The notes below the pieces were generated by a model. That model saw only the letters and a program-made list of their open reading frames with translations. It made no database searches and had not been told where the DNA came from. From contig NZ_JBIVRB010000002.1 of the NCBI RefSeq assembly GCF_044755465.1, positions 372,001-436,000 of the forward strand: 64,000 nt of DNA. Reading direction: 5' to 3'. Within the stretch, counting starts at the first letter, position 1, and each line of letters begins with the position of its first letter. This document shows, in pieces, positions 9,169 through 17,733 of the stretch. A program made the position numbers and the translations under genes. This DNA comes from Peterkaempfera sp044755465. Lineage in GTDB: Bacteria; Actinomycetota; Actinomycetes; Streptomycetales; Streptomycetaceae.

Positions 9169-11088
9169 ATGCACGGATTCCGTCGCTCCCGTACCCACCG
9201 GGGCAGGCTGGCCGCCGTCGCGGCCACGCTCGCCCTGGCCGGCGCCGGCCTGGCCACCGCCGGCACCGCGCACGCCGCCGACACCACCGCCCAGGTCTGG
9301 ATCACCACCGCCGACGGCAGCAGCAAGCTCGCCCGCAGCGCCGACGCCGCCTTCTCCTCGGGCAGCCCGCAGAGCACCGACATCAGGATCGACGCCTCCG
9401 ACGTCCAGCAGCCGCTGGTCGGCTTCGGCGCGTCCTTCACCGAGTCCGCCGCCCATCTCGTCGCGGGCCTGAACTCAGCCACCCGCGCCACCCTGATGAA
9501 CGACCTGTTCAGCACCGGCAGCGGCATCGGCCTGGACTACCTGCGCCAACCGCTCGGCGCCTCCGACTTCATCGCCCAGCAGCCCTTCTACTCCTACGAG
9601 GACACCCGGGGCTCCTTCAGCATCGCCCGCGACCAGCGCGAGATCCTGCCCGCGATCACCCAGGCGCGCGGAGTGAACCCCGCCATCCGCATCATGGGTA
9701 CGCCATGGTCCGCACCCGCCTGGATGAAGGACAGCAACTCGCTGAACGGCGGCAGCCTCAAGCCGGCGAACTACGGTGACTTCGCCGACTACCTGGTCAA
9801 GGCCGTCCAGGCGTACCAGGCGGCGGGCGCACCGATCACCGACCTCACCGTGGCGAACGAGCCGAAGTTCCAGACCGGCTACCCCTCCATGGGCATGACC
9901 GCCAACCAGCAGGCCGACTTCATCAAGGTCCTCGACACCAAGCTCACCGCCGCCGGTCTGCCCACCAACATCTTCGCGTACGACCACAACTGGGACGACA
10001 CCAGCTTCCCGCTCTCCGTCCTCTCCCAGGACAGCGGCATCGCCCGCCTCAAGGGTGCGGCCTTCCACTGCTACGGCGGCCAGCCCGAGGCCGAGCAGTC
10101 GGTGGCGAACACCGGCAAGGCCGTGATGTTCACCGAGTGCTCCGGCACCGACTCGGCGAACAAGGCCGCCACCTTCGCCGACACGCTCAAGTGGCAGACC
10201 GAGAACCTGGTCATCCGCAATCTGCGCAGCGGTGGTCAGAGCGTCGTCCTGTGGAACCTGGCGCTGGACGCGAACGGCGGCCCGCAGTACGGCAACTGCG
10301 GCACCGCCTGCAATGGCGTCGTCGAGATCTCCAACGGTACGTACACCAAGAACGCCGAGTACTACCTGCTCGGCCAGATCTCCAAGTTCGCCCGGCCCGG
10401 CGCCCACCGGATCGGCTCCACCAGCCAGGGCAGCGGCGGGCTGCAGAACGTCGCCTTCCTCAACGCCGACGGCTCCCGTGGCGACCTGGTCCTCAACGCC
10501 ACGTCCTCCGCCCAGCACTTCTCCGTCACCGAGAACGGCCGCTCGCTGAGCTACGACCTGCCGGCCGGCGCCGTGGCCACCTTCACCTGGCCGGGCGCCC
10601 CCGCCACCGGCCCGACCACGCCGCCCACCCAGCCCGGCGGCCCGATCAGCACCGCCGCCTGGTACAAGATCACCAACGCCAACTCCGGCAAGTGCCTGGA
10701 CGCCGCCGACTGGGGCACCGCCAACGGCACCGCCGTCCAGCAGTGGGCCTGCGGCACCGGCAGCAACCAGCAGTGGCAGTTCACCGCCACCGACAGCGGT
10801 TACTACCGCGTCACCAACCGCAACGCGGCCGCCACCGGCCAGGTCCTGGACGTCACCGACAACTCCACCGCCAACGGCGCCAAGATCCAGACCTGGCAGT
10901 GGGGCGGCGGCGCCAACCAGCAGTTCAAGCCCGTCCAGCAGGCCGACGGCAGCTACACCCTCACGGCCCGCAGCAGCGGCAAGTGCCTGGACGTGACCGA
11001 CGTCTCCACCGCCGACGGCGCGCGCCTCCAGCAGTGGGACTGCACCGGCGGCCCCGCCCAGTCCTTCCGCCTCACCACCGCCGGCTGA
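9169..11088 (+). CDS. Secreted GH30 glycosidase with ricin-type CBM13
   Basis: A 639-residue secreted enzyme. The signal peptide is about residues 1-38 (basic start, hydrophobic core, cleavage near AHA-AD). The GH30 catalytic domain (about 55-480) includes PLVGFGASFTESAA, the acid/base Glu in VANEP (E231) and the nucleophile Glu in MFTECSGT (E323). After a Thr/Pro linker (about 480-500), a C-terminal ricin B-type module of 130 residues has QW/QQW repeats. Family activities include endo-beta-1,6-glucanase, glucosylceramidase and xylanase; the TPWSAPAWMK signature suits beta-1,6-glucanase or glucocerebrosidase-like members. ATG 9169 was chosen over 9103 for its signal peptide and AGGAG. It is probably repressed by the divergent LacI protein. 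Confidence 0.9.
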   Translation: MHGFRRSRTHRGRLAAVAATLALAGAGLATAGTAHAADTTAQVWITTADGSSKLARSADAAFSSGSPQSTDIRIDASDVQQPLVGFGASFTESAAHLVAGLNSATRATLMNDLFSTGSGIGLDYLRQPLGASDFIAQQPFYSYEDTRGSFSIARDQREILPAITQARGVNPAIRIMGTPWSAPAWMKDSNSLNGGSLKPANYGDFADYLVKAVQAYQAAGAPITDLTVANEPKFQTGYPSMGMTANQQADFIKVLDTKLTAAGLPTNIFAYDHNWDDTSFPLSVLSQDSGIARLKGAAFHCYGGQPEAEQSVANTGKAVMFTECSGTDSANKAATFADTLKWQTENLVIRNLRSGGQSVVLWNLALDANGGPQYGNCGTACNGVVEISNGTYTKNAEYYLLGQISKFARPGAHRIGSTSQGSGGLQNVAFLNADGSRGDLVLNATSSAQHFSVTENGRSLSYDLPAGAVATFTWPGAPATGPTTPPTQPGGPISTAAWYKITNANSGKCLDAADWGTANGTAVQQWACGTGSNQQWQFTATDSGYYRVTNRNAAATGQVLDVTDNSTANGAKIQTWQWGGGANQQFKPVQQADGSYTLTARSSGKCLDVTDVSTADGARLQQWDCTGGPAQSFRLTTAG

Positions 11089-11100
11089 CCCGGCCGCCGC

Positions 11101-11135
11101 GCCCCACCACCGCCACCGCGCGCGGTCGGTGGGGC
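11101..11135 (+). terminator. Hairpin after the glycosidase gene
   Basis: Arms GCCCCACC (11101-11108) and GGTGGGGC (11128-11135) pair perfectly, with additional internal CCG/CGG pairing. It lies just after the GH30 stop codon. There is no U tract, as is common in actinomycetes. Confidence 0.5.
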
Positions 11136-11303
11136 GTGCCTGCCCGGCAGCGGCAGCGGCGGCTCGTACCGTCGTACGGCGGGCGTGTCCGCAGCCATGG
11201 GCTTCCCTGTCGTCGCAGCGATGGCCGCACGGCGGCGTCCGGGTCAGTGTGGATGGAGACAGCAGGGCCGGGACAGGCCCTTCGCACCGAGGAGGCCGCC
11301 GTC

Positions 11304-11954
11304 ATGGCCGTTCAGGGATCATCCTTCGCCGCCGGGGTGGCTGTGCCGGACACCAAGCTCGCCGCAGCGGCCACCGAGCTGGTCCGCGACACGACCGGCG
11401 AGCTGATCTACCACCACTCCCGGCGGGTCTTCTGGTTCGGCAGCCTGCAAGGCCGCCACCGGGACCTGAGCTTCGATCCGGAACTGCTCTACATCGGCGC
11501 GATGTTCCACGACCTGGGCCTGGGCGAGCGGTTCCACGGCAGCGGCCGACGCTTCGAGGTGGACAGCGCCGACGAGGCCCGCCGCTTCCTGCATGGCCAT
11601 GGAGTGCCCGAGGACAGCATCCGCCGGGTGTGGACGGCCATCGCCCTGCACACCACCCCCGGCATCCCCGAGTTCATGGAACCGGAGGTCGCGCTGGTCA
11701 CAGCCGGTGTCGAGTACGACGTCCTGGGCATCGGCTACCACGACATCAGCGACGGCGACCGCGCCGAGATCACCGCTCTGCACCCCCGTCCGGACTTCAA
11801 GCGCCGCATCCTGCAGGCTTTCACCGACGGCATCGCCCCCAAGCCGGAGACCACCTTCGGCAACGTCAAGGCAGACGTCCTACAGCACTTCACCCCCGGC
11901 TTCGTCCGTGGCGACTTTGTCGAGGTGGTCCGGAACTCCCCCTGGCCGGAGTGA
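11304..11954 (+). CDS. HD-domain protein (phosphohydrolase or hydratase-like)
   Basis: A 216-residue cytoplasmic protein with the metal-binding HD fold. It has H-H-S-R-R-V-F-W-F near residues 36-44, the HD pair in AMFHDLGLGERF near residue 69, AIALHTTPGIPE near residue 115 and a late Asp in GVEYDVLG. This arrangement resembles the cyanamide-hydratase-like/DUF4334-type HD proteins common in Streptomyces, but the substrate cannot be read from sequence. ATG 11304 is preceded by GAGGAGG at 11289-11295. It stands alone, with about 215 bp to the upstream gene. Confidence 0.75.
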   Translation: MAVQGSSFAAGVAVPDTKLAAAATELVRDTTGELIYHHSRRVFWFGSLQGRHRDLSFDPELLYIGAMFHDLGLGERFHGSGRRFEVDSADEARRFLHGHGVPEDSIRRVWTAIALHTTPGIPEFMEPEVALVTAGVEYDVLGIGYHDISDGDRAEITALHPRPDFKRRILQAFTDGIAPKPETTFGNVKADVLQHFTPGFVRGDFVEVVRNSPWPE

Positions 11955-12248
11955 CCGACCCGCCCGGCGTGCCGGACGCACCGGTCCCGGCGACCACACG
12001 GATGCGAAACGGCCCACCGGAGCGGTGGGCACGGCGGGGCGACGCACTGCACAGCCGGCTCCGCTGCTTCTCCCCGCCAGCCGGCCTCGTGGGAACCGGT
12101 CTCGTAGTCGAAGGGCTGGTCCTGGTCCCACGCGTCACCGGTGACGGCTTGCCAGGCGTCCGGGGCCGCCTCCAGGAGGGCTTCGGCGAGCGCCTGGTCT
12201 CCCAGAACTCACTTTCCCGCCCGCCGGTGGCGCCGGGCTCGACCTGCT

Positions 12249-12515
12249 TCACGCTGATGCTCCGGCAGGCCGCTGAGCTGCCGACTTGCGTTCGAACAGG
12301 CTCACGGCCCAGGAGGTCAGCGCGATGAGGGCCGGCAGCCAGCGAAGTGGGAGGGCGGTGGCGTTGACGTGGGTGAGGGCAAGCGAGCAAACCGCGGAAG
12401 CTGCCAGCAGCCCCAGGGGGAGCCGGCGGCGCCAGGACGGCAAATGGTGCATCCGTCGTACGGACCAGGCCATCCAGGAAAAAAGCATGATGAGTAAGAA
12501 ATCGAACACCGTCAC
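12249..12515 (-). CDS. Small membrane protein next to rppA
   Basis: An 88-residue protein with three hydrophobic segments (residues 3-17, 31-47 and 56-73) and basic ends (RRMHHLPSWRRR, FERKS). It starts at GTG 12515 with a GGAG upstream. It lies 178 bp downstream of rppA on the same strand and may be the last gene of that locus. I do not recognise the family; a membrane anchor or pigment-export accessory is speculation. Confidence 0.55.
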   Translation of the reverse strand: MTVFDFLLIMLFSWMAWSVRRMHHLPSWRRRLPLGLLAASAVCSLALTHVNATALPLRWLPALIALTSWAVSLFERKSAAQRPAGASA

Positions 12516-12693
12516 TGAGGCTCCGCAGGATCGCAGCCGACCGGAAGCCGAGCGTATCGCCTGTAGCGGGTTCCCTCACTGGGCGTTTCGGCGGCGAGCG
12601 GGAGCGGGGCGGGTTTCGGAGACACGGGCCAGGCGGCGGCGGTGGTGGAGATCAGCTCGCGGCGGCCGCCCGGACCGGGTAAGTGTCCGCTGG

Positions 12694-13749
12694 TCAGCTG
12701 CCCGGCGCCGTCCAAGTGCCCAGGGACATTTCGGCGGTGATGCCGGGTCCGAAGCCGGCCAGCATGCCGTGGTGGCCGTCCACGGCCGTCTGCTCGTCGA
12801 ACAGCCGGGCCAGGGCGTCGAGGACGACCGCGCTGGCGATGTTGCCGTACTCGGTGAGGGTGGCCCGACTGAACCGGAACGCCTCGGACGGCACATCGAG
12901 GAAGCGGCTCAGGTCGTCCAGGATGCGCGGACCGCCCGCGTGGATGATGTAGAAGTCCAGCTTGCTGACGTTCCACTGATGCGCCTCCGCCACGGTGCGC
13001 AGCGCCGGGCTGAGCGGTTCCATCGTGCCGGGCACCCGCTTGTCGAGCTGGAAGTGGAAGCCGGTGGAGCGGACGGCGTAGGAGATCCACTCCTCGGTGT
13101 GCGGGATGAGGTACGAGCTGTTGCGCTCCAGGCTCATCCCGGTGCCCCGCTTGCCCCGGACCACCGCGGCGGCGACCCCGTCACCGAAGAGGCCGTTGGA
13201 CAGCAGCGAGCCGATGCCCAGGTCGGTGGGCTGGTAGCACAGGGAGCAGAACTCGCAGGCCACGATGAGGACGTTGGCGTCGGGGTAGGCCGTGCAGAAG
13301 TCGTGGGCCCGGTTCACGGCCGCCCCGCCCGCCGCGCAGCCGAGCTGGGCGATCGGCAGCTGCCGGGTGTCCGTCCGGAAGCCCAGGGTGTTGATGAGCC
13401 ACGCGGTCAGCGACGGCATCATGAAGCCGGAGCAGGAGACGTAGATGATCAGGTCGATCTGCTGCGGCTCCAGCTCCGCGTGCTCCAGTGCCCGGAGCAC
13501 CACGGCGGGCACGCGGGCCTTGGACTCCCGCTCGTAGACGATGCTGCGGGCGTCCAGGCCGGGGTGCTTCAGCACGGTGTCGATGGGCTGGATCAGGTGC
13601 CGCTTCTGCACTCCGGTGTGCTTGATCAGGCTGAGAGCCAGGTTCAGTTGCGGATGATCGCCGTGCAGCCTCCGCGCCAGTTCGAGGGTTTCCTCGTTGG
13701 TGATGACATGCTCGGGCACCGCTATGGCCGGTTTGCACAGAACTGCCAT
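12694..13749 (-). CDS. rppA: 1,3,6,8-tetrahydroxynaphthalene synthase (type III PKS, RppA)
   Basis: A 351-residue type III polyketide synthase. RppA enzymes condense five malonyl-CoA to tetrahydroxynaphthalene, which oxidises to flaviolin, precursor of brown pigments. The catalytic Cys is C138 in AQLGCAAGGAA, the same position as in characterised RppA; the catalytic His is in YIIHAGGPRILDD and the Asn in LTEYGNIAS. The N-terminus MAVLCKPAIAVPEHVIT is near-canonical. ATG 13749 with AGGAGAG upstream is preferred to a longer reading back to 13887. The P450 upstream on the same strand is the expected partner. Confidence 0.95.
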   Translation of the reverse strand: MAVLCKPAIAVPEHVITNEETLELARRLHGDHPQLNLALSLIKHTGVQKRHLIQPIDTVLKHPGLDARSIVYERESKARVPAVVLRALEHAELEPQQIDLIIYVSCSGFMMPSLTAWLINTLGFRTDTRQLPIAQLGCAAGGAAVNRAHDFCTAYPDANVLIVACEFCSLCYQPTDLGIGSLLSNGLFGDGVAAAVVRGKRGTGMSLERNSSYLIPHTEEWISYAVRSTGFHFQLDKRVPGTMEPLSPALRTVAEAHQWNVSKLDFYIIHAGGPRILDDLSRFLDVPSEAFRFSRATLTEYGNIASAVVLDALARLFDEQTAVDGHHGMLAGFGPGITAEMSLGTWTAPGS

Positions 13750-13991
13750 GGGATCTCTCCTAACGGAGGGCGGCCCCACATGTAGCCTCGCCGGTCCGGG
13801 ACCCAAACGCTCACCCGTAGGCGGTAGGCACTGCGGACGCAGACATGCGGAGGGGGATTCCCCGAAAGGCCGGTCACAGATCATCACGGATCAGGGAGAT
13901 TCCCGTTCTGGGACCGGACGGACCACTCGCGAGCTGCTCTTCTAGCCGACTTCATCAATTTACGGCAGGCGTGCCCGCAACGCATGTCGAC

Positions 13992-14075
13992 CCCGGACGT
14001 CACTCGGCCCGCGTCACTTGTCCCGGACGTCACTCGGCCCGGACGCGTCCGCCACTGCTGCGGCGCGTCCGGGCC
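13992..14075. repeat. Direct repeat and 12-bp-arm hairpin between P450 and rppA
   Basis: The 393-bp space at 13750-14142 has no gene. It holds CCCGGACGTCACTCGGCCC twice (13992-14010 and 14022-14040, a 30-bp period). A perfect hairpin follows, with arms GGCCCGGACGCG (14036-14047) and CGCGTCCGGGCC (14064-14075). Downstream of the P450 this hairpin could terminate its transcript, leaving the rppA promoter in 13750-13990. Confidence 0.5.
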
Positions 14076-14090
14076 GGCGGGTTGCCCCGA

Positions 14091-14154
14091 TTCACCAACT
14101 GACGGGGTTCACCAACTGACGGGGTTCACCGGCTGACGGGGTTCACCAGCTGAC
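14091..14154. repeat. 17-bp tandem repeat made from the P450 stop region
   Basis: Nearly four copies of a 17-bp unit (GGGGTTCACCAACTGAC and variants) run from 14091 to 14154. The gene-proximal copy contains the last codons and stop of the P450 (…Val-Ser-Trp-stop, on the minus strand), so the coding end itself has been duplicated downstream. Copies differ at one or two bases, consistent with slippage followed by drift. Confidence 0.8.
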
Positions 14155-15348
14155 GGGCAGCGCCAGGGGATAGCGCCAGATCGATGTCGTGTTCCATTTG
14201 ATGTCTTCGGCGGGCCGGGCCAGGGCGATCCCGGGGAAGCGGTCCAGGAGCGTCCCGATCGCGGTCTCGATCTCGGCCTGGGCGAGCGGTGCACCGAGGC
14301 AGTGGTGCGCGCCCCAGCCGAAGGTCATATGGGGAGGGCTGGTGCGGTCGAGATCCAGCTCGTCCGGGCGGTCGAACTTGCGGCCGTCCCGGTTGGCGGT
14401 CAGATACGAGACGTGCACGATGTCGCCCGCCGGGATCGTCACCCCGCTCAGCTCCACATCCTCGGTGGCCACCCGGGGGATGCCGACCCCCTTGCGGAAC
14501 GGGATGAAGCGCAGCAGCTCATTGATGATCTGCGGGAGCTCCTCGCGGCGCTCACGCAGCGCGGTGTGCACCTCGGGCCGGGTCAGCAGGGTGTACGACA
14601 GGTTTCCCAGTTCATAGGTGGTCGTGTCCTGGCCGGTGATCAGCAGGACCATGGCCATGACCGCCAGTTCCCGGTCGTCCAGGATCTCATCGCCGTCACG
14701 GGCCGTCGCCAGCACGCTGATCAGGTCCTCGCCGGGGTCGGCCCGGCGCTGCGCCGTCAGGGCCGTGAAGTAGTTCCGCAGGTCGGCCTTGGCCTGTACT
14801 GCGGCGGCCCGGTTGTCGATACCGATGTCCATCATCGTCCGAGCGTGGGCGCGCAGCTGTCCCTGGTCGGCCGCCGGGATCTCCAGGACCTCGCAGATCG
14901 TGATCAGCGGCAGCGGCCCGGCCAGGTGTTCCATCAGGTCGGCCACGTCCCGCTGCTCCGCCATCCGGTCCAGCAGTTCATTCACGGCGGCTCGGATGCG
15001 CGGCCGCATCCGGTCGATCTGGTCCGGGGCGAAGCCCTTGGAGACCAGGCTGCGCAGCCGGCTGCTGGCGGGCGGGTCCATGACGTTGATCGCCTCGTCC
15101 TGGACGATCGGCTCGGGTGTCATCCGGGGGAAGTCCCGGCCGACGACGGCATGACGGCTGAAGCGCCGGTCGGTGGTCACCGTCCGTACATCGTCGTAGC
15201 CGGTGACCAGCCAGGCATCCCCCTCACCATGCGGCAGCCGGATCCGTGCGACCGGCTCCTCGGTCATCAGACGCCTGAGCACCGGATCGAACTCCAGAGC
15301 CTCGGCGTAGTCGAAAGGGCAGTTGTGGACGCTCGAACCGGTGGACAT
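14143..15348 (-). CDS. Cytochrome P450, CYP158-like (flaviolin-type pigment oxidase)
   Basis: A 401-residue soluble bacterial P450. The haem-binding loop is FGWGAHHCLG with the thiolate Cys, the K-helix ExxR is in ELLRFIPFRKGVGIPR, and the I-helix reads LLITGQDTTTYE. Segments such as IRLPHGEGDAWLVTGYDDVR and HVSYLTANRDG, with a C-terminus LALPVSW, resemble CYP158A1/A2, the biflaviolin synthases paired with RppA. Redox partners are not encoded nearby. Gene order (P450 upstream of rppA, 393 bp apart) is the reverse of the usual rppA-first operon. ATG 15348 follows a GGAG. The product is inferred to be dimerised or oxidised flaviolin. Confidence 0.88.
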   Translation of the reverse strand: MSTGSSVHNCPFDYAEALEFDPVLRRLMTEEPVARIRLPHGEGDAWLVTGYDDVRTVTTDRRFSRHAVVGRDFPRMTPEPIVQDEAINVMDPPASSRLRSLVSKGFAPDQIDRMRPRIRAAVNELLDRMAEQRDVADLMEHLAGPLPLITICEVLEIPAADQGQLRAHARTMMDIGIDNRAAAVQAKADLRNYFTALTAQRRADPGEDLISVLATARDGDEILDDRELAVMAMVLLITGQDTTTYELGNLSYTLLTRPEVHTALRERREELPQIINELLRFIPFRKGVGIPRVATEDVELSGVTIPAGDIVHVSYLTANRDGRKFDRPDELDLDRTSPPHMTFGWGAHHCLGAPLAQAEIETAIGTLLDRFPGIALARPAEDIKWNTTSIWRYPLALPVSW

Positions 15349-15577
15349 GCGGATCTCCGGGTCTGGAACTCTGAACGAGGCTGATCAGGGGGCGTACGTG
15401 CCGGACGGGGCACCGGTACCCGTCCCGTCGACCGTGCACACGGGAATGCTCCGTATGCCACCCCGGATTCATCCGCGCTGCTCGGCCCCTGGACGGCCCG
15501 GACGCCGCAGGCGTACCGGCGGCCGCCCCCCTCCGCCTTCGACGCCCGGGTCACCCGTACTGCTGCGTCCGGATCTC

Positions 15578-15606
15578 TTGACACCCCTGCCACCCGTGCT
15601 CAGGAT
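15578..15606 (+). promoter_or_regulatory. Promoter of operon A (F420/pyrimidine catabolic operon)
   Basis: TTGACA (15578-15583), a 17-bp spacer and CAGGAT (15601-15606) give a near-consensus vegetative promoter reading toward 15663. Two palindromic operators begin 3 bp after the -10, so a bound repressor would block initiation. The rest of 15349-15577 shows no gene; it must also hold the divergent P450 promoter. Confidence 0.6.
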
Positions 15607-15608
15607 AT

Positions 15609-15641
15609 GAACCAACGGTTCGCTAAATGAACCGCTGGTTC
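15609..15641 (+). promoter_or_regulatory. Two tandem GAACC-N3-GGTTC operators
   Basis: GAACCAACGGTTC (15609-15621) and GAACCGCTGGTTC (15629-15641) are palindromes whose centres lie exactly 20 bp (two helical turns) apart, immediately downstream of the operon A promoter. The same motif recurs at 25462, 32911 and 34568 before other transporter and enzyme operons. The IclR protein encoded at 29602 is the natural candidate ligand. Confidence 0.75.
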
Positions 15642-15662
15642 GATCGTCCCCAGGGGAGAGCT

Positions 15663-16220
15663 GTGAGCATTCGCATCCGCAAGATCATCAAGCATGTGGA
15701 CGAGACGCGGCTGGAGAACGGCCGCCCGGTCGACCCGGTCCACCGGGTGGCCTTCGTCGGGGCGGTGATCGAGAACCCCTACCCCAGCGGTTACGTCCAG
15801 GACCTGGTCACCCTCGCCGACGAGCTGGGCGAGGAGATCGGTCTGCTGGTCGGCCCCCCGTGCGTGGAACTGCTGGGCGGCGAGGTGGAGGCGTTCGGCA
15901 AGGCCGCCCTGGTCGGCATCGACGGCGAGGTCGAGCACGGGTCCGCGCTCATCCACAACCTGCGCTTCGGCAATGTCTTCCGCAACGCGGCCGGCGGTAC
16001 CGAGCTGCTGCCCGCCGCCGAGAAGGTCGGCCTGCCGGGCAGCCCCATCGACATCCCCCTCAAGCACAAGCTCGACGCCAAGACCCGCTCCCACCACCAG
16101 ACGGTGACGCTCCAGGTCGCCGATGTGCCCCGGCCCCGGGAGATCCTCGTCATCTGCGCCGCCGCCAACGCCGGCCGCCCGCTGGCCCGCCTCGCGACCT
16201 TCGGCGCCGAGACCAAGTAG
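15663..16220 (+). CDS. AA_synth (DUF1185) family protein
   Basis: A 185-residue protein matching the AA_synth/DUF1185 family by its opening IRKIIKHVDETRLENGR, the block RVAFVGAVIENPY, the central FGKAALVGIDGEVEHGSALIH and the later PGSPIDIPLKHK. Members have known structures but no firmly established reaction; they recur in catabolic clusters with amidohydrolases and LLM oxidoreductases. The GTG at 15663 is chosen because GGGGAGAG precedes it; an ATG at 15627 lies inside the operator. It is the first gene of operon A, followed by a hairpin and tandem repeat before the aminotransferase. Confidence 0.8.
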   Translation: MSIRIRKIIKHVDETRLENGRPVDPVHRVAFVGAVIENPYPSGYVQDLVTLADELGEEIGLLVGPPCVELLGGEVEAFGKAALVGIDGEVEHGSALIHNLRFGNVFRNAAGGTELLPAAEKVGLPGSPIDIPLKHKLDAKTRSHHQTVTLQVADVPRPREILVICAAANAGRPLARLATFGAETK

Positions 16221-16232
16221 GCGCCCGAGTCG

Positions 16233-16334
16233 GGCGGCCGTTGCCGGCCGCCGGACTCCGAGGCCCCAGACGACACAACAGGCCAGACGACGCAACAGGC
16301 CAGACGACGCAGCAGGCGAGACGACGCACACAGG
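16233..16334 (+). repeat. Hairpin followed by 17-bp tandem repeat in operon A leader gap
   Basis: Arms GGCGGCCG (16233-16240) and CGGCCGCC (16245-16252) form a tight hairpin, framed by GAGTC/GACTC. Then four copies of a 17-bp unit (CCAGACGACGCAACAGG and variants) occupy 16266-16334, ending at the AGGGAGAG ribosome binding site of the aminotransferase. This could lower or uncouple expression of downstream genes relative to the first gene. Confidence 0.6.
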
Positions 16335-16346
16335 GAGAGCAGTCCA

Positions 16347-17702
16347 TTGACCGTCACCGACAGCGATACCTGGACCGGCCAGCGGGTCAGGGAGGCCGAC
16401 CGGGAGTATGTGATCCACTCCTGGTCCGTGCAGGGAGCACTCGACCCGATCCCGGTCGCCGGAGGCGCCGGATCGTGGTTCTGGGACTACGAGGGCCGCA
16501 AGTACCTCGACTTCCAGTCCCAGCTGGTCAACCTCAACCTCGGCCACCAGCACCCCCGCCTGGTCGAGGCCATCCGCCAGCAGGCCGAGCAGCTCTGCTA
16601 CATCGGCCCCGGCTTCGCCGAGCGCTCCCGCGCCGAGCTGGCCGAGATGCTGGCGGAGCTGACCCCGGGCGACCTGAAGATGACCTTCTTCACCACCGGC
16701 GGCGCCGCCGCCAACGAGAACGCGATCCGGCTGGCCCGCCATGTGACCGGCCGTCAGAAGGTCATCGCCCGCTACCGCTCGTACCACGGCGCCACCAACG
16801 GGGCGATCTCGCTGACCGGCGACCCACGCCGCTGGTCCGCCGAGCCCGGCATGCCGGGCGTGGTGCGCATGCTCGACCCGTACACCTACCGCTGCCCGGC
16901 CGGGCACCCCGACCCGTGCCCGGTCTGCACCGGCGGCCCCCACCTGGAGGAGATCCTCCGGTACGAGAACCCCGACACCGTCGCCGCCGTGATCATCGAG
17001 CCGGTCACCGGCACCAACGGCCTGATCTACCCGCCGGACGGCTATCTGCGCTCGCTGCGCGAGGTCTGCGACCGCTACGGCATCATGCTGATCTTCGACG
17101 AGGTGATGGCGGGCTTCGGCCGCACCGGCACCTGGTTCGCCTGCGACCACTGGGACGTGGTGCCGGACATCGTCACCACCGCCAAGGGCCTGAACTCCGG
17201 CTACGTCCCGCTGGGCGCGATGACCGTCTCGTCGCGGATCTCCGACTGGCTCAAGGACAACATGTTCTGGGGCGGCCTGACCTACGCCGGCCACCCGCTG
17301 GCCTGCGCCTCCGGGGTCGCCTCGCTGAAGATCATGCAGGACGAGCACGTGGTGGAGAACGCCAAGGCGATGGGCGAGCGGCTGGGCGCCGGCCTGGCCC
17401 GGCTGGCGGAGCAGCACCCGAGCATCGGTGAGATCCGCGGCCGTGGCCTCTTCTACGGGGTCGAACTGGTCAAGGACCGGGAGAGCCGCGAACCGCTGGT
17501 CCCGTTCAACGCCAAGGGCCCTGCGGCGGCGCCCGTGGGGCGGCTGCTCAAGGCGGCGATGGAGCGCGGGCTCTACCTCACCGCGAACTTCAACGTCCTG
17601 CGGCTGACACCGCCGCTCGTCATCCGGGACTCCGAGATCGACCTCGCGCTCGACGTCCTGGACGACGTGCTGAAGCTGGCCGACGAGCAGTACGTAGGGT
17701 GA
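16347..17702 (+). CDS. Class III aminotransferase (omega-amino acid:2-oxoacid type)
   Basis: A 451-residue PLP enzyme of the class III family, which moves the amino group of omega-amino acids such as beta-alanine or 3-aminoisobutyrate onto pyruvate or 2-oxoglutarate. It shows FFTTGGAAANENAIRLARH, RYRSYHGATNGA, the PLP aspartate in LIFDEVMAGFGRTG and the Schiff-base Lys in TTAKGLNSGYVPLGA. It starts at TTG 16347 with AGGGAGAG upstream. Within the operon it would deaminate the beta-amino acid released by beta-ureidopropionase and yield a semialdehyde for the aldehyde dehydrogenases at 30477 or 35890. Confidence 0.88.
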   Translation: MTVTDSDTWTGQRVREADREYVIHSWSVQGALDPIPVAGGAGSWFWDYEGRKYLDFQSQLVNLNLGHQHPRLVEAIRQQAEQLCYIGPGFAERSRAELAEMLAELTPGDLKMTFFTTGGAAANENAIRLARHVTGRQKVIARYRSYHGATNGAISLTGDPRRWSAEPGMPGVVRMLDPYTYRCPAGHPDPCPVCTGGPHLEEILRYENPDTVAAVIIEPVTGTNGLIYPPDGYLRSLREVCDRYGIMLIFDEVMAGFGRTGTWFACDHWDVVPDIVTTAKGLNSGYVPLGAMTVSSRISDWLKDNMFWGGLTYAGHPLACASGVASLKIMQDEHVVENAKAMGERLGAGLARLAEQHPSIGEIRGRGLFYGVELVKDRESREPLVPFNAKGPAAAPVGRLLKAAMERGLYLTANFNVLRLTPPLVIRDSEIDLALDVLDDVLKLADEQYVG

Positions 17703-17733
17703 GCGCGACAGGCCACCTGAAGGGGTATCCACG

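Noticed and set aside
12512..13090. Open frame on the minus strand overlapping rppA.
   Set aside because: It lies in another frame of rppA, is rich in Arg/His/Pro and matches no family pattern.
14091..16334. Short regular repeats that might suggest CRISPR arrays.
   Set aside because: The units are 17 bp, directly adjacent with no spacers, and no cas genes are in the window.
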